A DNA stretch of 46,100 nt from Clostridiales bacterium (GTDB lineage: Bacteria > Bacillota_A > Clostridia > Saccharofermentanales > Saccharofermentanaceae). Position numbers and translations under genes: made by a program. The DNA lies in assembly GCA_024695545.1 (NCBI GenBank), contig JAILHZ010000100.1, forward strand, positions 1 to 46,100, given 5' to 3'. Below are positions 25,996 through 35,183 of the stretch, piece by piece. The notes below the pieces were generated by a model. That model was not told the origin of the DNA. It made no database searches and was given only the letters and a program-made list of their open reading frames with translations. Position 1 is the stretch's first letter; every line of letters starts with the position of its first letter.

Positions 25996-26742
25996 ATGAC
26001 CAGGCTTTTTATCGACACGAAGATAGATGAAGGTGTGAGCACATGGGAGATCGGGGGCGACAGTGCCCGGTATCTTTCGGATGTGCTGCGCATGCGTGCG
26101 GGTGAGGAGCTGATCCTCTGCGACGCGGGAAGGATCGACCATGTGTGCGAGATCGTTTCTGTGTCAAAAGCACTGGTGGCCGTGTCGATCCGTGACCGAC
26201 ATCCCAACGGCAATGAGCCGATGTTTGAAGCGATGGTATACCAGGGCCTGGCGAAGGGCGAGCGGATGGATCTGTCGATCCAGAAGTCCGTCGAACTGGG
26301 CGTGACAAGGTATGTGCCAACCGCGTGCAGCCGATCGATCGTGAAAATCAAGGACGGGAAGGACAATAAGCGTGAGCGCTGGCAGGCGATCGCCCTCGAG
26401 GCTGCAAGACAGTGCGGCAGAGGGATCGTTCCGGAAGTAGGCGCAGTGTTGAGCCTGGAAGCCGCCCTGAAAGAAGCGCAGGAAAACTGCGATCTAGTGC
26501 TTTTCCCATGGGAAGAGGAGAGAGAGGGAAACCTCGGAAAGATCCTCAGGGATGTGGATTTTGAAAAGCATCCGAAGATCGCGATATTCATCGGGCCGGA
26601 GGGCGGTTTTGCCGAGGAAGAGGCGAAGCTTGCTGAGGACCATGGCGCGAAGCTTGTCACCCTTGGGAAGCGGATCCTTCGCACGGAGACGGCGGCGCCT
26701 GCGGTACTGGCGATGCTGGTATATCGGAGCGAGCTTGAATGA
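25996..26742 (+). CDS. rsmE: 16S rRNA (uracil1498-N3)-methyltransferase
   Basis: Methylates U1498 of 16S rRNA using S-adenosylmethionine. The 248-aa product has the RsmE N-terminal PUA-like part (ARYLSDVLRMRAGEELILCD) and the SPOUT trefoil-knot domain. Knot motifs are YQGLAKGERMDLSIQKSVELGV, ARQCGRGIVPEV, FIGPEGGF, and the C-terminal LGKRILRTETAAPAVLAML. GGGAGG precedes ATG 25996, and a TATAAT at 25959-25964 is a likely -10. It contains two 9-mer repeats (26166 and 26496), read as KAL and VLF. Confidence 0.95.
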   Translation: MTRLFIDTKIDEGVSTWEIGGDSARYLSDVLRMRAGEELILCDAGRIDHVCEIVSVSKALVAVSIRDRHPNGNEPMFEAMVYQGLAKGERMDLSIQKSVELGVTRYVPTACSRSIVKIKDGKDNKRERWQAIALEAARQCGRGIVPEVGAVLSLEAALKEAQENCDLVLFPWEEEREGNLGKILRDVDFEKHPKIAIFIGPEGGFAEEEAKLAEDHGAKLVTLGKRILRTETAAPAVLAMLVYRSELE

Positions 26743-26849
26743 TATGACCGTAAATAGACCGAAGATGCCGAATTTCGGGCTTCGGACTATCGAAAAGCAC
26801 TGTTTTAGTGTATAATAAATTGTTTAGATGAAAGAGAGTGAGAAACTTT

Positions 26850-28112
26850 ATGAAATACAGTTGTCAGAAGGGCACCAAAGATATTCTGCCGGAGGAAGTC
26901 TACAAATGGCAGAAAGCGGAGAGTGCTTTTGCAGAAATTTGCGGACAATATGGATATAACGAGATCCGTATCCCGACATTTGAGCAGACGGACCTGTTCC
27001 TGAGATCCGTCGGCGACACCACCGATGTGGTACAGAAAGAGATGTATACCTTCGAGGACAAGGGCGGCCGTTCGATCACGCTCCGTCCGGAGGGAACCGC
27101 GGGCGTAGTCAGAAGCTTTGTCGAGAACGGCATGTCTTCGCTTCCGAGCCCAGTCAGACTTTTCTATAACATCACGGCTTTCCGCTACGAGAAGATGCAG
27201 AAGGGCCGCTATCGTGAATTCCACCAGTTCGGCGTGGAGGCTTTCGGTGCTGAGGGACCGGCAATCGATGCTGAGATCATCAGCATCCTGGTCGCGTTTT
27301 TCGAGCGCATGGGCTTAAAGAAGACGAAGCTGTGCATCAATAGCATCGGCTGCCCGACCTGCCGCGCTGAATATAACAAGATCCTGAAGGATTATTTCCG
27401 TCCGCACCTTTCCGAGCTCTGTGAGGACTGCCAGTCGCGTTTCGAGAAGAACCCGCTGCGCATGATCGACTGTAAGGAAGAGAAGTGCGGTGCAATCGCT
27501 GCCGGTGCACCCCGCCTGATCGATTATCTTTGCGATGACTGCAAGACACATTTTGAAGGTCTGAAGGCGAACCTTGAGGCACTGGGCATTAACTATGAGA
27601 TCGATTCCGGTATCGTCCGCGGTCTCGACTATTACACACGTACGGTATTCGAATTCAAGTCCGAGAACGTCGGCTCGCAGGGTACGATCTGCGGCGGCGG
27701 ACGCTACGACGGACTCGTTTCTGAGATCGGCGGACAGCCGACTCCGGGTATCGGATTTGCCATGGGTGCCGAGAGATTCCTTCTTGAGATGGAAGCTCAG
27801 GGTATCGAGATCGAGAAAGATCAGAAGGTACAGCTTTACATCGCAAACCTTTCATCCGAGACACAGATCGAGGCACAGAAGATCGCGTTTGCTCTCCGTA
27901 AGCAGGGCATCGGCTGCGAGATCGACCTGATGGGAAGATCTTTCCGTGCGCAGATGAAGTACGCCGGCAAGACGGGCATCCCGTTCCTGCTGGTTCTCGG
28001 CGATGACGAGATCTCTTCCGGCAAGGCCAATCTCAAGGCGATGGCTGACGGCACAGAGAAGGAGATCGAGCTTTCCGGACTCGCAGATGCGATCCGGTCA
28101 TGGGGCAAGTAA
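26850..28112 (+). CDS. hisS: histidine-tRNA ligase
   Basis: Class II aminoacyl-tRNA synthetase, 420 aa, charging tRNA-His. Present are the N-terminal GTKDILPEE, motif 2 (FRYEKMQKGRYREFHQFGVEAFG in the region near 112-135), the histidine-specific GLDYYTRTVFEF, motif 3 (GFAMGAERFLL) and the C-terminal anticodon-binding domain. A four-cysteine insertion (CPTCRAEY and LCEDCQSRFEKN) fits the HisS family in Bacillota. Start: ATG 26850 follows AAAGAGAG; an in-frame GTG at 26838 overlaps that site. TATAAT at 26811-26816 is a likely -10, and the 9-mer repeat at 26793-26801 lies where the -35 and spacer would be. Confidence 0.95.
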   Translation: MKYSCQKGTKDILPEEVYKWQKAESAFAEICGQYGYNEIRIPTFEQTDLFLRSVGDTTDVVQKEMYTFEDKGGRSITLRPEGTAGVVRSFVENGMSSLPSPVRLFYNITAFRYEKMQKGRYREFHQFGVEAFGAEGPAIDAEIISILVAFFERMGLKKTKLCINSIGCPTCRAEYNKILKDYFRPHLSELCEDCQSRFEKNPLRMIDCKEEKCGAIAAGAPRLIDYLCDDCKTHFEGLKANLEALGINYEIDSGIVRGLDYYTRTVFEFKSENVGSQGTICGGGRYDGLVSEIGGQPTPGIGFAMGAERFLLEMEAQGIEIEKDQKVQLYIANLSSETQIEAQKIAFALRKQGIGCEIDLMGRSFRAQMKYAGKTGIPFLLVLGDDEISSGKANLKAMADGTEKEIELSGLADAIRSWGK

Positions 28113-28189
28113 ACTGAACGCGCTTCTGCGCATGAAGAATAGCGCGTTGTGGCGCATGAAAAGATGATTTGAACTGTCTGGAGGAACGA

Positions 28190-29506
28190 ATGAAAAAGCA
28201 CTTTTTCGGACATAAGGATAAAGAACCAGAGAAGGATGTAGTTTCGGAGGTTGAGGAAACAGTTGAAGAGACTGTCGATGCGGCTGAATCTGTTGAAGAG
28301 ACTGCTGAAGAAGCGGCTGAGGAAGTTGCGGAAGAGGCAGAATCAGTCGAAGAGGCAGTCGAGGAATTCACCGAAAACGTCACCGATGAGGCTGCTGAGG
28401 TGAGTGATTTGGTGAGTTCTGCAGAGGTTGCTGATACCGAAGAGCCTGTTTCCGATCTGAAGTCTATTGAAGAGTGCCTGGCTATCATTCCGGATGCGAA
28501 GGAAGACGATCCGCTCGACAAGTTAACGGATAAACTCGAAGTCGACAGTTCTTTTGAAGAGCCTAAGGAAGAAGTTGATGCTGTTACGGAAGAAGTTTCC
28601 GAGAGCGCTGAAGATGTAACTGAGGAAGTCGTCGAGACGGCAGAAGAAGTCACCGAGACGGCAGTAGAGGTTGCCGAGGAAGCTGAAGAGGAAGACTCTG
28701 AAACAGAAGAAACTGATGAAGAATCCGATGAAGAATCCGATGAAGAATCCGACGAGACAGCAGACGAAGAAACCAAAGAAGAAACTAAAGAAGAAACCGA
28801 AGAAGAAACGGTAGCTGCTGTTGTTGCCGAGGAAAAGGGCAAGAAGAAAAAGAAGAAGTCGGACGACGTTGAGGAAACATCTGAAGAGGTTGCCGAGGAA
28901 GCTGAAGAGTCGGATGACGAGAAGAAAGATAAGGAAGAATCCGAGAAGGAGAAGAGCGCGCTTTACATGTTCTTCGACACCGTTAAGTTCGTGGCGATCG
29001 GTCTTCTGATCGGTATCCTGCTTGTCGTATTTGTTATCCAGAGAAACGACGTATACGGCAGCTCCATGGAGCCGACGCTCTATTCTGGAGACGCTGTTTT
29101 TGTTGAAATGATCTCCATCTACACCGGCAATCTTGACCGCGGCGACATCGTCACGATCGATGCGAAGGGTATGGAAGGTTACTCTCACGATGAGAACCTT
29201 ATTAAGCGTATCATCGGTCTTCCGGGCGAGACGATCAAAATCGAGGACGGCAATGTTTACATTAACGGCCAGCTCCTTGACGAGTCCGATTATCTGCCGA
29301 CCGGCACGATGACTTATGTCGGTATGGAGGGACAGAGCCGCGGTTACGCTGAGGTCACACTCGGACCGGACGAGTACTACTGCATGGGTGATAACCGTGG
29401 CGGAAGTAACGATTCCCGCCGCATGGGTCCATTTAAGAAGAAGCAGATCGAGGCGAAGGTCCTCATGCGCATCTATCCGTTCAATAAGATGAAGTTCTTC
29501 GGATAA
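28190..29506 (+). CDS. lepB: signal peptidase I with a long acidic N-terminal domain
   Basis: Membrane serine protease that removes signal peptides from exported proteins. The catalytic part is standard: one membrane segment (about 265-283), nucleophile S292 in [13 protein letters not shown], general base K339 in [12 protein letters not shown], and [16 protein letters not shown]. The oddity is the N-terminus: residues about 10-258 are a Glu/Asp/Val-rich, proline-poor stretch ([20 protein letters not shown] style) including 12-base DNA repeats, where family members normally have 10-40 residues. By topology this region is cytoplasmic. A short Lys cluster ([11 protein letters not shown]) interrupts it. 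ATG 28190 has GGAGG upstream, and the 9-mer repeat overlaps codons 2-5. The next gene, lepA, is a frequent neighbour. Confidence 0.93.
   Translation: MKKHFFGHKDKEPEKDVVSEVEETVEETVDAAESVEETAEEAAEEVAEEAESVEEAVEEFTENVTDEAAEVSDLVSSAEVADTEEPVSDLKSIEECLAIIPDAKEDDPLDKLTDKLEVDSSFEEPKEEVDAVTEEVSESAEDVTEEVVETAEEVTETAVEVAEEAEEEDSETEETDEESDEESDEESDETADEETKEETKEETEEETVAAVVAEEKGKKKKKKSDDVEETSEEVAEEAEESDDEKKDKEESEKEKSALYMFFDTVKFVAIGLLIGILLVVFVIQRNDVYGSSMEPTLYSGDAVFVEMISIYTGNLDRGDIVTIDAKGMEGYSHDENLIKRIIGLPGETIKIEDGNVYINGQLLDESDYLPTGTMTYVGMEGQSRGYAEVTLGPDEYYCMGDNRGGSNDSRRMGPFKKKQIEAKVLMRIYPFNKMKFFG
28715..28810 (+). repeat. two in-frame 12-base tandem repeats in lepB
   Basis: GATGAAGAATCC occurs three times in tandem (28715-28750), encoding Asp-Glu-Glu-Ser. 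GAAGAAACCAAA-type units occur about four times (28766-28810), encoding Glu-Glu-Thr-Lys/Glu. Lengths are multiples of three, so gain or loss of units would change linker length without frameshift. Confidence 0.75.
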
Positions 29507-29547
29507 AAACGAAAAAGAAACATAATAGGAAACACAAGAAACTGAAC

Positions 29548-31356
29548 ATGGAAAGACAGGAAAAAATTCGTAATTTCTGTATCGTCGCTCACATTGACCA
29601 CGGTAAAAGCACTCTTGCTGACCGCTTGATCGAGAATACCGGTGTGGTCGAATCACGCGAGATGCAGAACCAGATCCTCGATAATATGGATATCGAGCGT
29701 GAGCGTGGTATCACGATCAAGTCCCAGTCCACAAGACTGTGCTATAAGGCTAAGGATGGTGAGGAGTATATCTTAAACCTCATCGACACTCCCGGTCACG
29801 TCGACTTTAACTATGAGGTAAGCAGAAGCCTCGCGGCATGCGACGGCGCGATCCTGATCGTTGACGCAGCGCAGGGTATCGAGGCGCAGACGCTTGCCAA
29901 TGCCTATCTGGCTGTTGACGCCAACCTGGAGATCCTTCCGGTCATTAATAAGATCGATCTTCCGTCGGCGCAGCCGGAGGAAGTTAAGAAAGAGATCGAA
30001 GATGTTATCGGACTCGATGCTTCGGAAGCACCGTTGATCTCCGCGAAGAATAATACCGGTATTGACGAAGTTCTTGAGGGCATCGTCAAGTTCCTGCCGC
30101 CGCCGAACGGAGACGAGAACAAGCCTCTTCGCGCGCTGATCTTTGACTCGAAGTACGACCCGTATAAGGGCGTTATCGTAAATGTCCGCGTCAAGGAAGG
30201 CTCTGTCAAACTGGGCGATAAGATCCGCATGATGAATACCGGTGCGGAGTTTGTAGTTACCGAACTGGGATACTTCCACCCGGGTGAATTTGTTCCGTCA
30301 AAAGCACTTCTGACCGGCGAGGTAGGTTATATCTGCGCGTCAATCAAGAACGTAAGAGATACCGCTCCGGGCGACACCGTCACGCTGGCAGATGATCCTG
30401 CCGACGAGCCGCTTCAGGGATATAAGCCGATCCAGCAGATGGTATTCTGCGGACTTTATCCTGTAGATGGCGCGAAGTATCCGGACCTTCGTGATGCACT
30501 TGAGAAGCTCCAGCTCAACGATGCAGCTCTCTCTTTTGAAGCGGAGACATCGGCGGCTCTCGGATTCGGATTCCGCTGCGGTTTCCTGGGCCTTCTCCAC
30601 TATGAAGTTATTCAGGAAAGACTGGAAAGAGAGTTCAATCTCGACCTCATTTCTACGGCTCCGTCTGTAGTGTATAAGGTGTATACGACTGCCGGTGAGT
30701 GTATCCGCATGGATAACCCGACAAATATGCCGGATCCCGCGGAAATCGACTACATGGAGGAGCCGATTGTTAAGGCGACGATCATGACGCCGAAGGAATA
30801 CGTCGGCAACCTCATGGAGCTCTGCCAGGACAGACGCGGCGAGTATATCAACATGGAGTACATGGACGATATCCGTGTTATGCTCCACTATAAGATGCCT
30901 TTAAATGAGATCATCTACGACTTCTTCGATGCGCTGAAGTCCAGAACACGCGGTTACGGGTCTCTTGACTACGAGCTGGAAGGCTACCAGAAGAGCGACC
31001 TCGTGAAACTCGATATCCTCTTGAACGGTGACATCGTCGATGCGCTTTCGTTCATCGTGCATAAGGATAAGGCCTATGCGCGCGGACGTAAGATGACGGA
31101 GAAACTGAAAGAGAATATTCCGAGACAGCAGTTCGAGGTTCCGGTACAGGCGGCGATCGGCGGCAAAGTTATTGCCCGTGAGACGATCAGAGCTTTCCGT
31201 AAGGATGTTCTCGCGAAGTGCTACGGCGGTGATATTACCCGTAAGAAGAAACTCCTCGAGAAGCAGAAGGAAGGTAAGAAGCGCATGCGTCAGGTAGGTT
31301 CTGTCGAAGTGCCGCAGGAAGCCTTCATGAGCGTACTGAGACTCGACGAGGACTAA
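29548..31356 (+). CDS. lepA: elongation factor 4 (LepA)
   Basis: Ribosome-associated translational GTPase, 602 aa, the normal family length. GTPase motifs: [14 protein letters not shown] (P loop), [16 protein letters not shown] and NKIDLP. The downstream EF-G-like domains and the LepA-specific C-terminal domain ([17 protein letters not shown]) are complete. It follows lepB by 41 bases and ends 10 bases from the convergent minus-strand synthetase gene. The P-loop codons GKST carry one copy of the 9-mer repeat (29605-29613), showing that the repeat is accommodated even in invariant protein motifs. Confidence 0.97.
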   Translation: MERQEKIRNFCIVAHIDHGKSTLADRLIENTGVVESREMQNQILDNMDIERERGITIKSQSTRLCYKAKDGEEYILNLIDTPGHVDFNYEVSRSLAACDGAILIVDAAQGIEAQTLANAYLAVDANLEILPVINKIDLPSAQPEEVKKEIEDVIGLDASEAPLISAKNNTGIDEVLEGIVKFLPPPNGDENKPLRALIFDSKYDPYKGVIVNVRVKEGSVKLGDKIRMMNTGAEFVVTELGYFHPGEFVPSKALLTGEVGYICASIKNVRDTAPGDTVTLADDPADEPLQGYKPIQQMVFCGLYPVDGAKYPDLRDALEKLQLNDAALSFEAETSAALGFGFRCGFLGLLHYEVIQERLEREFNLDLISTAPSVVYKVYTTAGECIRMDNPTNMPDPAEIDYMEEPIVKATIMTPKEYVGNLMELCQDRRGEYINMEYMDDIRVMLHYKMPLNEIIYDFFDALKSRTRGYGSLDYELEGYQKSDLVKLDILLNGDIVDALSFIVHKDKAYARGRKMTEKLKENIPRQQFEVPVQAAIGGKVIARETIRAFRKDVLAKCYGGDITRKKKLLEKQKEGKKRMRQVGSVEVPQEAFMSVLRLDED

Positions 31357-31366
31357 TCCCCATCAC

Positions 31367-32089
31367 TTACTGGTGACACTCGTTTCTAACGGCCTGCATC
31401 CGCAGGTCGAGTTCTTCTATGCGCTCGGCGCAGTCACGAAGCTCGTCGGCCAGTGCTTTTGCGCGCTCCGGCGGAAGATCGTGCTTGTAGTGCAGCTTGT
31501 GCTCAAGGCTCGCCCAGAAATCCATTGCGATAGTCCTGAACTGTACCTCGACCTTCATGTTACGCTTCTCGTTCTTAAGGAAGATCGGCACCTCAACGAT
31601 CAGGTGAAGACTGCGGTATCCGCTCGGTTTCGGGTCCTTGATGTAGTCTTTCCGTGAGATCAAGGTGATGTCGTCCTGTGCGAGAAAAGCACTGGCAATC
31701 TCGTAGATATCGTCCGGGAATGAACAGATGACACGAACGCCGGCGACGTCATTGATGTTCTCCTCGATGGCCGCAAGGTTCAGAGGAATGTTCTTCTTTT
31801 TAATCTTTCTGAGAAGACTGTCCACGGACTTCACACGAGACTTGATGCTCTCGATCGGGTTTCTTTCGAGTTCGACAGAGAGAGACTCGTCGAGAACTCT
31901 GAACTTTGTCTCGACCTCCATGATCGCGCACTGGTAGTAGGCGAAAAGCTGGTCGATCGGCTTGGTGTTTTCTTCTACGAAATCGAGGAAAGAGTCCGAC
32001 ATCAGGTTCTCGCGGACAAAATCCTCTCTATAAGTTGCTAAACTATTATCCATTCCCACCGGGAACAGCATATTTTCTTCTTCGTTCAT
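31367..32089 (-). CDS. small (p)ppGpp synthetase (RelQ/YjbM-like)
   Basis: Single-domain alarmone synthetase of 240 aa, making (p)ppGpp or pGpp from ATP and GDP/GTP/GMP. Only the RelA/SpoT synthetase domain is present: RIKSVDSLLRK-type N-terminal element, DVAGVRVICSFPDDIY, the G-loop-like KDYIKDPKPSGYRSLHLIV, and VEVQFRTIAMDFWASLEHKLHYK. There is no HD hydrolase, TGS or ACT domain, as in small alarmone synthetases. A strong AAGGAG site precedes ATG 32089. It contains two 9-mer repeats (31452 and 31685). The 264-base gap to the next gene holds the leaders of both divergent genes; TATAAT at 32265-32270 is a likely -10 for the plus-strand lipoprotein array. Confidence 0.92.
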   Translation of the reverse strand: MNEEENMLFPVGMDNSLATYREDFVRENLMSDSFLDFVEENTKPIDQLFAYYQCAIMEVETKFRVLDESLSVELERNPIESIKSRVKSVDSLLRKIKKKNIPLNLAAIEENINDVAGVRVICSFPDDIYEIASAFLAQDDITLISRKDYIKDPKPSGYRSLHLIVEVPIFLKNEKRNMKVEVQFRTIAMDFWASLEHKLHYKHDLPPERAKALADELRDCAERIEELDLRMQAVRNECHQ

Positions 32090-32353
32090 TTCTTTCTCCT
32101 TTTTCCTTCAGACCGCATATCCGGCAAAGCAAATAAGCGTGATGCCGCAGTGTGAAGAAATCTCATGTATCTATTGTAATACATGACGGGCCGTACTTCG
32201 CTAAGAGATTGTAAAGATTTCGGGAACACCTTAGGGAATAACGAATGAAAGGACACGGATGTGATATAATTTTCGTATACGGGCGTAGACAAGACGCGCG
32301 GAGGTAAATTGGGTATTATCGGGGTGCTTTTTCAGCATTCGCAAGGAGAAAAA

Positions 32354-33037
32354 ATGAAGAGATTAGTATCGTGTGCACTGGTTCTGACTATGGTTCTGAG
32401 CCTTGCCGGCTGTTCGAAAGGAAGCGCGGGCTTTAGCGGCACTGTCAAAAAGGTAACGAAGGCGGCCGAGAATGTATACGGCGCCGAGGAAGCTACAAAG
32501 AAGCAGAAAAAGAAAATCATGGATGATGATGATTTTGATTTCGGCGATTCGGATTTCCAGGACGGTGTTTATGTAACACTGGACGAAGGGGATATCGAGG
32601 AAATTGATTTCGGTGAAGATGCAGACTTTGACCCTGAGGAGATACGGAATATTTTCCTGTTTATTAAGTCGGAGAGATCAAGACCCTGCACGATGACAGA
32701 GATCTACGAGATGTCTGACAAAGCAGCAGTTGATGATCTTTACGAATACATGCTGGAGCGTTATGGCACTACAGAGAAAAAACTAAAGAAACTCGCGAGA
32801 AACCAGGACGCTGAATATGGCTTTGAAGAGGATGACAATATGCTGGCGGCAATTCTGTATTCTGAAGAGAAGAACGCACTCCAGAGCTGCTATATCAAGA
32901 AGGACGGGAAAGTAGTTATCGTTTCCCAGTACACCGGAAAGTACGATTCAGATGTGTGTGAAGAGTTCTTTGATTATGCAAGAGAAGCCGGTTTTTATGA
33001 TACCGAGACGCTTATTGAAGAGGAGGAAGATGATTGA
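32354..33037 (+). CDS. tandem-array lipoprotein, copy 1 (unknown family)
   Basis: A 227-aa secreted lipoprotein and the first of five tandem paralogues. The signal peptide MKRLVSCALVLTMVLSLAGC ends in a perfect lipobox. The mature protein has a short basic segment (EATKKQKKKI), then an acidic stretch (DDDDFDFGDSDFQDG). The alpha/beta body ends in the family's closing motif, here FFDYAREAGFYDTETLIEE. This copy lacks the CCDA cysteines seen in copies 2-4. AAGGAG precedes ATG 32354. I do not recognise a known domain. Confidence 0.82.
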   Translation: MKRLVSCALVLTMVLSLAGCSKGSAGFSGTVKKVTKAAENVYGAEEATKKQKKKIMDDDDFDFGDSDFQDGVYVTLDEGDIEEIDFGEDADFDPEEIRNIFLFIKSERSRPCTMTEIYEMSDKAAVDDLYEYMLERYGTTEKKLKKLARNQDAEYGFEEDDNMLAAILYSEEKNALQSCYIKKDGKVVIVSQYTGKYDSDVCEEFFDYAREAGFYDTETLIEEEEDD

Positions 33038-33732
33038 TGAAGAAGTTAGTATCGTGTGCATTGGTTTTGACCATGGTTCTGAGCCTGGCCGGCTGCTCGA
33101 AGAGCAGCGGCTTCGGAAGCATTAAAAAGAAAACGGTCAGTGCTTTGGAAAAAACCTGCGACGCTGAGGAAGCCAGTGAGAAGACGAAAAAGAAGCTCAT
33201 CAAGAACAACATGGAAACCGCCGATAATCTTCTGAGTGATGGTAAATATGTTGTCCTGACCGCAGAAGATCTGGAAGATATCGATGTCGATGATGATGTC
33301 GAAGATGAGTTTGATTTCAATATGGAAGACTGCAAGAACATTCTGTTCTATATAAAAGAAGAGGGAAACGAACAGATGCATGTTGCCGTGGTGGAAATGA
33401 ATGACAAGGAAACCGCGCAGGATTACTTCGATACTCTCGAGGACGGTCTGAGGATAAAGCAAATGAAGAAAGAGTTGAAGAATGCCAAGGCGGATTACGG
33501 CATCGTTTCGGAAGATGATCTGGTTGCTGTGATGTATCAGATGGCTTCTGAAAGGGGAGGCCGCCGGCAGACGTCAGGATGTTATCTGAACATCAAGGGA
33601 AATGTGGTGACCATGACTCAGTATGTTGGGAGTGGTAAGGATGATGATATTCTAGATGAGTATTATGCATTTATGAATGAGGCCGGCTTCTATGATATGG
33701 AAGCGCTGATGGAAGATAGCGAAGAAGATTAA
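33037..33732 (+). CDS. tandem-array lipoprotein, copy 2
   Basis: A 231-aa lipoprotein. The signal peptide is nearly identical to copy 1 (KLVSCALVLTMVLSLAGCSK), pointing to recent duplication or gene conversion of the 5' end. The mature part starts with KTCDAEEASEKTKKKLIKNN, which lines up with copies 3 and 4, and ends with YYAFMNEAGFYDMEALMED. Its ATG overlaps the TGA of copy 1 (TGATG), and AGGAGG lies within the end of copy 1, so translation is coupled. Function unknown. Confidence 0.82.
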   Translation: MKKLVSCALVLTMVLSLAGCSKSSGFGSIKKKTVSALEKTCDAEEASEKTKKKLIKNNMETADNLLSDGKYVVLTAEDLEDIDVDDDVEDEFDFNMEDCKNILFYIKEEGNEQMHVAVVEMNDKETAQDYFDTLEDGLRIKQMKKELKNAKADYGIVSEDDLVAVMYQMASERGGRRQTSGCYLNIKGNVVTMTQYVGSGKDDDILDEYYAFMNEAGFYDMEALMEDSEED

Positions 33733-33748
33733 GACAGGAGAGAAAAGT

Positions 33749-34453
33749 ATGAAAAAGGTATTATCGGTTGCATTAGTATTGTCCATGGTTTTCAGTCTCG
33801 CAGGCTGCTCGAAAAGCAGCGGTTTCAGCAGTGATAAGAAGAAAATGATCGCTGCTCTGGAAAAGTGCTGTGACGCAGAAGCGATGCCTGAGAAGACAAA
33901 GAAGAAACTTCTCAAGAACAACATGGAAGATCCCGGGGATTATTTTAAAAAGAGTTATTATGTAACTGTGACGGCGGATGATATTGAGGGTATGGATTTT
34001 GATGAAGATGATGATCCCGAGATTCCGTCTGATAAGATAAAGAACATGTTTATGTTCCAGAAGTCTGAAGGTAAATCCACGATGCAAATCACAATGATGG
34101 AACTTGATGGCGAGGAGTATTCTGAAAAAGCTTATAAGTCTACGAAAAAGTCCATAAAGAATTTGAAAAAACAATTCGGTGGAGATGATTTTACGATTGA
34201 AGAAAATGACGGCAAGATGATGTACTACTACGATATGTATAACATTTCTGCATATGGCTATAGTTTTGCAAACGGAAAACAGTATATAGCATTAAGTTTT
34301 TCGGGAAATCTCAAAGATGATCTCTACGATGAGTTCTGTGAATTCTTAAGTGAAATGAAGTACACGGACTTGGAAGAATTCATGGAAAATGATTCGGATG
34401 AGGAAGAAGAGGACGAAGAGGAAGACGACGAGGCAGAGGACGAGGAAGATTGA
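33749..34453 (+). CDS. tandem-array lipoprotein, copy 3
   Basis: A 234-aa lipoprotein with the leader MKKVLSVALVLSMVFSLAGC. The conserved front (KCCDAEAMPEKTKKKLLKNN) and closing motif (FCEFLSEMKYTDLEEFME) align with the other copies. It is followed by an extra acidic tail of about 20 Asp/Glu residues not found in the neighbours. Base composition is more A+T-rich than the flanking copies. GGAGAG precedes the start, 16 bases after copy 2. Function unknown. Confidence 0.82.
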   Translation: MKKVLSVALVLSMVFSLAGCSKSSGFSSDKKKMIAALEKCCDAEAMPEKTKKKLLKNNMEDPGDYFKKSYYVTVTADDIEGMDFDEDDDPEIPSDKIKNMFMFQKSEGKSTMQITMMELDGEEYSEKAYKSTKKSIKNLKKQFGGDDFTIEENDGKMMYYYDMYNISAYGYSFANGKQYIALSFSGNLKDDLYDEFCEFLSEMKYTDLEEFMENDSDEEEEDEEEDDEAEDEED

Positions 34454-34489
34454 TCCATGCTTAACCTGAGGACTTCCGGAGAAATGAGA

Positions 34490-35167
34490 GTGAAAAGAAT
34501 TGTTGCGCTGGCGCTTGCGGTCATGATGACCGTGGGCGCTGTGGGCTGTTCTTCTTCCGGAAAGAAGTTTAAGAAAGCCGAGGAGAAACTGATCGCGGCG
34601 GCAGAGAACTGCTGTGACGCGGCAGTGATGGGCAAGTCGCTGAGAAAGAAATATACAAAGAGAAATCTGAAGCTCTCGGGCAGTACAGACGGAGAAGGCC
34701 TCTACGCAACTTATAATTCGGATGACCTTGAGAATATCGAGTTTGACGAGAGGGATTATGGTGAACTTGATTCGGAAGATGTAAAGAACATCACGGTCTT
34801 CCTCAAGTCGGATTCGTCAAATATGATCACGGCCCGTGTGCTCGAGTTAACGAATAAGGACGCAGCTCAGGAACTCTTGGATTACTATAAGGACATGATC
34901 GATCTCGACAGCCAGAAACACAAATGGAAGAGATCTTCGGACGGTGAATTTGCTACGGACGAAGATAAGGATGATACACTCGCGTTTATCGCTATGGTGG
35001 ACGGTTACTGCAAGTCCGGTTACTTCCATGTGGACGGAAATCTCTTAACGGCAGTTTCGTTCACTGGATATCCTGAAAATGATCTTCTCGAAGAGTTCTA
35101 CGACTTTATGCGCGAAGCGGAATATACTGATATGGAAGCACTTTTAAAGGGGGATCTTGAAGACTGA
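34490..35167 (+). CDS. tandem-array lipoprotein, copy 4
   Basis: A 225-aa lipoprotein. I place the start at GTG 34490 because GGAG lies 8 bases upstream and it gives the MKRIVA leader expected from the paralogues; an ATG two codons earlier (34484) is too close to the site. Lipobox VGAVGC. The conserved NCCDAAVMGKSLRKK block and the closing motif FYDFMREAEYTDMEALLKG are present. The body is more basic in the middle than its neighbours. Function unknown. Confidence 0.8.
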   Translation: MKRIVALALAVMMTVGAVGCSSSGKKFKKAEEKLIAAAENCCDAAVMGKSLRKKYTKRNLKLSGSTDGEGLYATYNSDDLENIEFDERDYGELDSEDVKNITVFLKSDSSNMITARVLELTNKDAAQELLDYYKDMIDLDSQKHKWKRSSDGEFATDEDKDDTLAFIAMVDGYCKSGYFHVDGNLLTAVSFTGYPENDLLEEFYDFMREAEYTDMEALLKGDLED

Positions 35168-35183
35168 TCCTTGGGGGGATAGT

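Noticed and set aside
27483..27491. AAGTGCGGT, the Haemophilus uptake-sequence core, inside hisS
   Set aside because: I noticed only this copy and no repeated pattern, so it is likely chance; the repeated word in this genome is AGTGCTTTT.
28715..28810. Tandem 12-base repeats as possible CRISPR or insertion signal
   Set aside because: They are direct in-frame repeats coding for acidic residues in lepB.
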